The position numbers were made by a program, and so were the translations under genes. From an uncultured Burkholderiales bacterium (GTDB taxonomy: Bacteria > Pseudomonadota > Gammaproteobacteria > Burkholderiales > Burkholderiaceae_C), in NCBI GenBank assembly GCA_903838355.1, contig CAILYC010000016.1, positions 1-46,688 of the forward strand: a DNA stretch of 46,688 nt. Reading direction: 5' to 3'. The first letter of the stretch is position 1. Every line of letters begins with the position of its first letter. Positions 42,719 to 46,688 of this stretch are shown here, piece by piece. The notes beneath the pieces are model-generated. The model saw only the letters and a program-made list of their open reading frames with translations. It ran no database searches and was not told where the DNA came from.

Positions 42719-43969
42719 TTACAACGATGGCTTTGAACGACTAAGCCAACTGGCTGACCAAAAAGAGACGGCAAACAACACCGATGTACCGCAAACTGCA
42801 ATGAGAACCGGTTGATACGATTGATGAATCATCCAAATGGCGGCGGCGGCTGCAGGCCCCAAGGCTCTGGCCAACATGGTGGGAATCGTCAACAAGCCAT
42901 TGATCGCGCCGTAGGCATGACGCGTCAGCATCTCTGGCACCACCAAGCCACGGACAATGGTAAAAATCCCGTTGGACAGGCCGTAGCAAGCAATGATGAC
43001 GGCAAACCACCCAACATTGTTCGTGCGCATCATCGCCAATGAAGCAAATACCAACGGAAAAACACAAGCCATGACCGAGCCCACCCAACGCATAGGGGCA
43101 TTCTTGGTCACGAAAGCGATCAGGATGCGACCGATGAACTGCATGGGACCGAGCACCATCAAGACTTTCACCACATCGTCGGTGCTCAAACCTTTCTCTT
43201 GCAAGATCGGGTATGCATGAAAAATAAAGACGGTGAACATGATGGAGTAAAGCGTCAAGGCCACCAAAAGCCACCAAAAAACGGGATTTTTAAGGGCGTT
43301 ATTTACAGCAACTCTGTCGCGTGCTTTGCTCACATCTTGCTCACCCGCATTGGCGTGGTGTTCGGCGTCAAGTTGTGGCTTGATGCACATTGAGTAAATA
43401 AAAGCCCACAACAAATTGATCGCGGCCAATACCCAAAGCGATTGACGCCAAGAAAACTGTTCGATCAAAAACTGTTCAAGTGGAATAAAGGCGGTGCTGG
43501 CAAAACCACCCCAGAGCGTGATGGTGGTGATGCTCGAGCGCGAGTCAGCCGCCCCCACTCGCCTTGAGATGACCGCAAATGCAGCTTCATAAAGCGTGCA
43601 CGCTTGAAGCGCGCCAAGGACGATGGACAAGGCGTAAAAACCAGTCAGAGCGGTGACTCTAGACCATGAAAAAAGCATCAATGCCGCCATTGCGCTGCCA
43701 ATGGTCATGGTCCAGCGCCCCAAACCTCGGTCCATGGCCACACCCAACGGATAAGTGAAAAGGGCAGTGGTCAACATGCTCAAGGTGGCGCCCATGAAAA
43801 TCTCAGACTTGCTCCAACCCAAATCAGGGGCCATGGCCGAAGCAATCAACGGAAAGCTGTAATAAAGCGAGCCCCAGGAACACACTTGTCCTGCTCCCAA
43901 AATATGGGAAAGACTGCGGCTTGAAATTCTACCGAGTTGGCTGAATTTAAACAAAATAGTTTGATGCAC
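42719..43969 (-). CDS. MFS transporter
   Basis: An inner-membrane protein of about 416 residues with twelve hydrophobic segments and the loop-2 motif region GVAMDRGLGRWTM. It resembles oxalate/formate-antiporter-like and monocarboxylate MFS carriers. The start is uncertain: the frame is open to 44035 inside vapC, with GTG at 43969 or TTG at 43954 as more sensible choices. It follows vapC by 13 bp, so vapBC may have landed in front of it and altered its expression. Substrate unknown. Confidence 0.88.
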   Translation of the reverse strand: MHQTILFKFSQLGRISSRSLSHILGAGQVCSWGSLYYSFPLIASAMAPDLGWSKSEIFMGATLSMLTTALFTYPLGVAMDRGLGRWTMTIGSAMAALMLFSWSRVTALTGFYALSIVLGALQACTLYEAAFAVISRRVGAADSRSSITTITLWGGFASTAFIPLEQFLIEQFSWRQSLWVLAAINLLWAFIYSMCIKPQLDAEHHANAGEQDVSKARDRVAVNNALKNPVFWWLLVALTLYSIMFTVFIFHAYPILQEKGLSTDDVVKVLMVLGPMQFIGRILIAFVTKNAPMRWVGSVMACVFPLVFASLAMMRTNNVGWFAVIIACYGLSNGIFTIVRGLVVPEMLTRHAYGAINGLLTIPTMLARALGPAAAAAIWMIHQSYQPVLIAVCGTSVLFAVSFWSASWLSRSKPSL

Positions 43970-43982
43970 GACAATTCGTAAA

Positions 43983-44393
43983 TTACTGCGCTGTGTGGAC
44001 CCAGTTCTCTGCTTGCAGCGCAGGCACCCGTGCAAACTCCCCCATGTTGTTCGTCACCAGCACTAGGCCTTCGCTGCGGGCGTGCGCTGCAATGTGCATG
44101 TCGTTCACACCGATAGGCTGGCCAAGTTTTTCCAAGGCGGCGCCAATGGCTCCGTAATGTTGCGTGGCCTTGGGGCCATAGGGCAGAACTTCTAGGCGAC
44201 TGCAAAAGTCCTCGATAGCGGCTAGGTTCTCGCTCACTCGGCTGCTTTTCTCCGCACCGTGCAAGAGTTCGGCGAGGGTAACGGAGGAAATTGCCATGCG
44301 GCTGGCGTTGGTGTTGAAAGTGGAAAGCACCTCGACAGGTCGCCGCTTCAACACGTATATGACGATGTTGGTGTCCAGCAGGTAACGCAGCAT
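43983..44393 (-). CDS. vapC: VapC-type PIN-domain toxin (RNase)
   Basis: A 136-residue PIN-domain ribonuclease. The acidic residues are Asp7 in LLDTNI, Glu42 in TLAELLHG and Asp98 in VNDMHIAAHA, with LVTNN near 112-116 and the typical FARVPALQAENWV ending. It is predicted to cleave an RNA, in known cases tRNA-fMet or rRNA. Its ATG overlaps the last base of vapB, the classic tight coupling of this toxin-antitoxin pair. Confidence 0.95.
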   Translation of the reverse strand: MLRYLLDTNIVIYVLKRRPVEVLSTFNTNASRMAISSVTLAELLHGAEKSSRVSENLAAIEDFCSRLEVLPYGPKATQHYGAIGAALEKLGQPIGVNDMHIAAHARSEGLVLVTNNMGEFARVPALQAENWVHTAQ

Positions 44394-44626
44394 CAGAGCG
44401 CCTCCCGCTCCGGCTGGTGCTCGATGGCGCGCACGGGCAGGAAGTCGTCGCTAACTGTGGAGCCACTCAGAAAGAAGCTGTCCCAGGTTTGGCCTAGGGG
44501 GGCGATGATGCGCTCGTTACCTTTGACGCGTATCTCTACCTTTTGGACACCCTCGGGTAGACGCACGTCCAAGGGGAGACGAACGGCCTGGGTACGGTTA
44601 TTGACGAAAACAGTGCCGATGGACAT
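44393..44626 (-). CDS. vapB: VapB-type antitoxin
   Basis: A 77-residue AbrB-like antitoxin. VFVNNRTQAVRLP is the conserved DNA-binding beginning, and the C-terminal half (WDSFFLSG onward) would wrap the toxin. GGGGG precedes the ATG at 44626. A longer frame starting at TTG 44683 would run through the promoter and is rejected. It probably represses its own promoter at the 13-bp repeats (44644-44669). Confidence 0.93.
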   Translation of the reverse strand: MSIGTVFVNNRTQAVRLPLDVRLPEGVQKVEIRVKGNERIIAPLGQTWDSFFLSGSTVSDDFLPVRAIEHQPEREAL

Positions 44627-44643
44627 GATGAGCCCCCAAAAAA

Positions 44644-44683
44644 TGTATATAGCAATTGTATATAGCAATTCCGCAGAAGTCAA
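44644..44683 (-). promoter_or_regulatory. vapBC promoter with 13-bp tandem operator
   Basis: On the minus strand TTGACT (44678-44683) and TACAAT (44655-44660) are separated by 17 bp, a near-ideal sigma-70 promoter. Two perfect adjacent 13-bp repeats, ATTGCTATATACA, cover the -10 and spacer, the expected place for VapB(C) autorepression. Positions may be off by one base. Confidence 0.75.
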
Positions 44684-44766
44684 CTGGGCGTTTTCAAAGG
44701 TCAGTGTCTAGCTTAAACTAGAGAAGAATTTGTCCTGACTCTTGGGTCCACTTCACTTCAATATTG

Positions 44767-44812
44767 TTTTCTATTATGGACAAATAATGACTAAATTGTC
44801 TACAATAGAAAA
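44767..44812 (+). promoter_or_regulatory. hipBA operator/promoter
   Basis: Arms of 17 bp, TTTTCTATTATGGACAA and TTGTCTACAATAGAAAA, form an inverted repeat matching at 15 of 17 positions around a 12-bp centre. Within it TGGACA (44777-44782), 18 bp, TACAAT (44801-44806) form a sigma-70 promoter. The -10 lies only 6 nt before the hipB ATG and no ribosome-binding site is present, so the mRNA is probably leaderless. HipB is the likely binder. Confidence 0.75.
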
Positions 44813-45193
44813 ATGCCACGCAAACCACCGACCATTTTTCCCCAGGAGCAAAGACTGCTCTCTCAATTTGGCGAGCGGGTGAAACTCGCCCGTTTGCGCC
44901 GCAAGCTGAGCAATGCGGTCATAGCTAAGCGCGCCGGCATCTCTCGCTCATCCTTGTACAAAGTGGAGGCAGGCGATGCCGGCGCGACGTTGGGCACCTA
45001 CCTTAGAGTACTTGCCGTCTTGGGCCTGGAAGCCGATATCAATGCGCTGGCAGCCGATGACAAAGTTGGGCGCAAGCTGCAGGATTTGGCACTGGAAACA
45101 ACCCCGCCTCTCCCTCGGCGGCGTTTCTTGACATCCAAGGCGAAGGACGAGCCAGTATCTACTGCACAGCGCGACTCTGGGGTGTCGGCATGA
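44813..45193 (+). CDS. hipB: HipB-like antitoxin/regulator (XRE-family HTH)
   Basis: A 126-residue protein with an XRE-type helix-turn-helix at about 20-75 (LARLRRKLSNAVIAKRAGISRSSLYKVEAG) and a basic, flexible C-terminal tail of about 40 residues. It overlaps hipA by 4 bp. The family binds operators upstream of its own operon and neutralises HipA. The ATG directly abuts the operator, with no ribosome-binding site. Confidence 0.9.
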   Translation: MPRKPPTIFPQEQRLLSQFGERVKLARLRRKLSNAVIAKRAGISRSSLYKVEAGDAGATLGTYLRVLAVLGLEADINALAADDKVGRKLQDLALETTPPLPRRRFLTSKAKDEPVSTAQRDSGVSA

Positions 45194-46455
45194 ATAACCA
45201 AGGCAATGTCCTGGAGGTCTGGCTCGACTGTGAACTGGGCCCCCCGTGCTTGGTGGGCACGCTCGCGCATGATCGTGGGCAAATTCGTTTCCACTATGAG
45301 CCGAGTTGGCTCAGGGATGCAAGAGCCTTCGCACTTGACCCGGATCTGTCACTCGACGACCACCCGTTCTTTCCGAAACCTGAACTGAGCAACTTCGGCG
45401 TGTTCTTGGACTCGTCACCGGACCGTTGGGGACAGACGCTGATGAAACGCCGTGAGGCGCTGCAAGCCAAGGACGAAAAGCGCACCCCACGCACGCTTTA
45501 CGCGTGGGACTTTCTCATTGGCGTTCAGGACTTCACCCGTCAAGGTGCGCTGCGCTTTCGACTTGCCGGTACTGATGAATTCCTGGGCAACCAGAAGATG
45601 GCAGCACCGCCCATTTCGACACTTCAGGAACTCGAAGCTGTCGCCTATCAACTCAGCAGCCGTCGCATCGACGACTTCGACGCGCTGCGAAAGTGGCTGG
45701 CTGTTCTGGTTGCGCCCGGCGCATCGCTCGGTGGAGCGCGGCCTAAAGCAAACTTCACCGAGACCGACGGTTCCCTTTGGATCGGCAAGTTCCCTGCCCG
45801 AGACGATGACCGCGACGTGGGCGCATGGGAGTGGGTTGTCCACGGCTTGGCAACGAAAGCAGGTATCGACGTGCCGCCGGCCAAGATGTTCAGGCTGAAT
45901 AATGACTTCCACACCTTCTGTGTTCAACGCTTTGACCGCTTCAAAGGAGCGCGCCGGTTTTATGCATCTGCGATGACCCTCCTTCGGAAGGAACACAGCG
46001 AGGGAACGAGCTACCTTGAGCTCGCGGAATTTCTTCGCTCGAGGGGGGATGCCGAGCATGCGGAAGCAGACCTTGAACAGTTGTTCCGAAGGGTGGCTTT
46101 TAACGTGGCCGTTGGCAACAGGGACGACCACCTACGCAACCACGGATTCGTGCTTGGCACCACCGGGTGGCGGCTTGCGCCAGCGTTCGACGTGAACCCC
46201 AACATCGACAAAGCGGAACACGTTCTGAACATTGACGACACTGACAATCGCCCAAGCCTGGACACGGTTCTTAGTACCGCGGAGTTCTACGGGCTAATGC
46301 CTGACCGCGCCAAACGAGTCGTCAATGAAATTGCAAACATAGTTGGCAATTGGCAAGATGCTGCGCAGCGGGCGGGGATTGCCGCCGGTGACGTTGAAAT
46401 TACCGCAACTGCGTTCTCCGCGCATTCTGTTCATCACAGGACTGCTGGCAAATAA
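45190..46455 (+). CDS. hipA: HipA-family Ser/Thr kinase toxin
   Basis: A 421-residue HipA-like kinase. The Gly-rich loop is PGASLGGARPKANF (about 176-189), the catalytic segment NRDDHLRN has Asp312 in the NxDxH pattern, and the metal-binding Asp334 is in PAFDVNP. HipA of E. coli phosphorylates glutamyl-tRNA synthetase and causes dormancy; the target here is unknown. Length and N-terminal fold are consistent with an intact gene. The hipBA pair stands next to vapBC in divergent orientation. Confidence 0.93.
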   Translation: MNNQGNVLEVWLDCELGPPCLVGTLAHDRGQIRFHYEPSWLRDARAFALDPDLSLDDHPFFPKPELSNFGVFLDSSPDRWGQTLMKRREALQAKDEKRTPRTLYAWDFLIGVQDFTRQGALRFRLAGTDEFLGNQKMAAPPISTLQELEAVAYQLSSRRIDDFDALRKWLAVLVAPGASLGGARPKANFTETDGSLWIGKFPARDDDRDVGAWEWVVHGLATKAGIDVPPAKMFRLNNDFHTFCVQRFDRFKGARRFYASAMTLLRKEHSEGTSYLELAEFLRSRGDAEHAEADLEQLFRRVAFNVAVGNRDDHLRNHGFVLGTTGWRLAPAFDVNPNIDKAEHVLNIDDTDNRPSLDTVLSTAEFYGLMPDRAKRVVNEIANIVGNWQDAAQRAGIAAGDVEITATAFSAHSVHHRTAGK

Positions 46456-46460
46456 GGACG

Positions 46461-46583
46461 ATGTCGGACCTTGGCTTGACCAATCACAAGGGACATCCGG
46501 GAAAGACCCTGACACTGGTCACCAACAACGAAGCGGACTTTATTAATCTGAAGTTCCACGAATTATCAGCCACTTTTCCCTAA
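46461..46583 (+). pseudogene. Possible remnant of a PIN-domain (VapC-like) toxin
   Basis: A 40-codon frame directly after hipA contains TLVTNNEADF, closely resembling the LVTNN-x-x-x-F end of VapC proteins such as the one at 43983. The catalytic acidic residues upstream are absent. It is most simply the tail of a lost toxin gene. A genuine small protein cannot be excluded. Confidence 0.4.
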
Positions 46584-46627
46584 ATTTTCTTTATGAATCA
46601 ATGATGTATCTCTATTTTTGATCTGAT

Positions 46628-46687
46628 TATTGTAGACATGTAAAAATGTGTTGACTCATGTGCATTGACATATATAATGTGGACATG
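46628..46687 (+). promoter_or_regulatory. Promoter at the right edge with hip-like half-sites
   Basis: TTGACT (46651-46656), 16 bp, TATAAT (46673-46678) form a strong rightward promoter. An 11-bp sequence at 46628-46638, TATTGTAGACA, is identical to part of the hipB operator arm, and TGTGGACATG at 46678-46687 resembles the other arm. An ATG at 46685 lies 6 nt after the -10, so the next gene may again be leaderless. Its coding part is outside the window. Confidence 0.5.
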
Positions 46688-46688
46688 C

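Noticed and set aside
44393..44683. Longer 96-residue form of VapB starting at TTG 44683
   Set aside because: The extra codons are the promoter and operator repeats; the ATG at 44626 has a ribosome-binding site and gives the conserved N-terminus.

Overview
The window looks like chromosomal DNA of a betaproteobacterium of the order Burkholderiales, most like the Comamonadaceae. The reasons are the order tRNA-Leu / tig / clpP, an hpnCDE squalene cluster, hemH, and four orphan Bug (TctC-type) binding proteins, a family strongly expanded in this order. No rRNA, integrase, transposase or CRISPR array was seen. Calls come from reading the sequence and its translations; no database search was run.

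Layout. 1-6.7 kb (minus strand): tRNA-Leu(UAG), an exported DUF1800/DUF1501 pair, tig and clpP; clpX would lie beyond the left edge. 6.8-10 kb (plus): hpnC-hpnD-hpnE, which together make squalene from farnesyl diphosphate, preceded by a sequence with the exact sigma-54 promoter pattern. 10.1-11.9 kb: a HAD hydrolase gene divergent from hemH. 12-26.7 kb (minus): a tightly packed run of 13 genes holding a Liv-type ABC importer, a Bug binding protein, LeuC/LeuD-like hydratase subunits, HyuB/HyuA (ATP-dependent cyclic amide hydrolase or carboxylase family), an isochorismatase-fold protein without its nucleophilic Cys, an FAD dehydrogenase and an isocitrate-lyase-family lyase. This reads as a complete uptake and catabolic route (ring opening, desaturation, hydration, C-C cleavage) for an unidentified cyclic amide/imide or carboxylate, and it is my main candidate for an undescribed system. 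A Bug gene and an alpha/beta hydrolase diverge from its head.

28-36 kb: an accessory stretch with long tandem repeats, two paralogous small Ala/Ser/Gln-rich proteins of unknown function, a Bug protein, an ATP-grasp ligase, an unusual ApbE-like protein, an LTXXQ-type periplasmic protein and a MAPEG protein. 36-44 kb (minus): RIO-type kinase, DnaJ-domain protein, Bug protein, parvulin isomerase, a decayed two-partner-secretion transporter (TpsB) pseudogene, a PhoD-type phosphatase and an MFS transporter. 44-46.7 kb: toxin-antitoxin genes (vapBC on minus, hipBA on plus) with clear operators, a probable PIN-domain remnant, and a promoter at the right edge carrying a sequence shared with the hip operator.

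A recurring trait is the number of short tandem-repeat arrays (units of 4 to 14 bp), mostly at gene ends or between genes and in places running into coding sequence.
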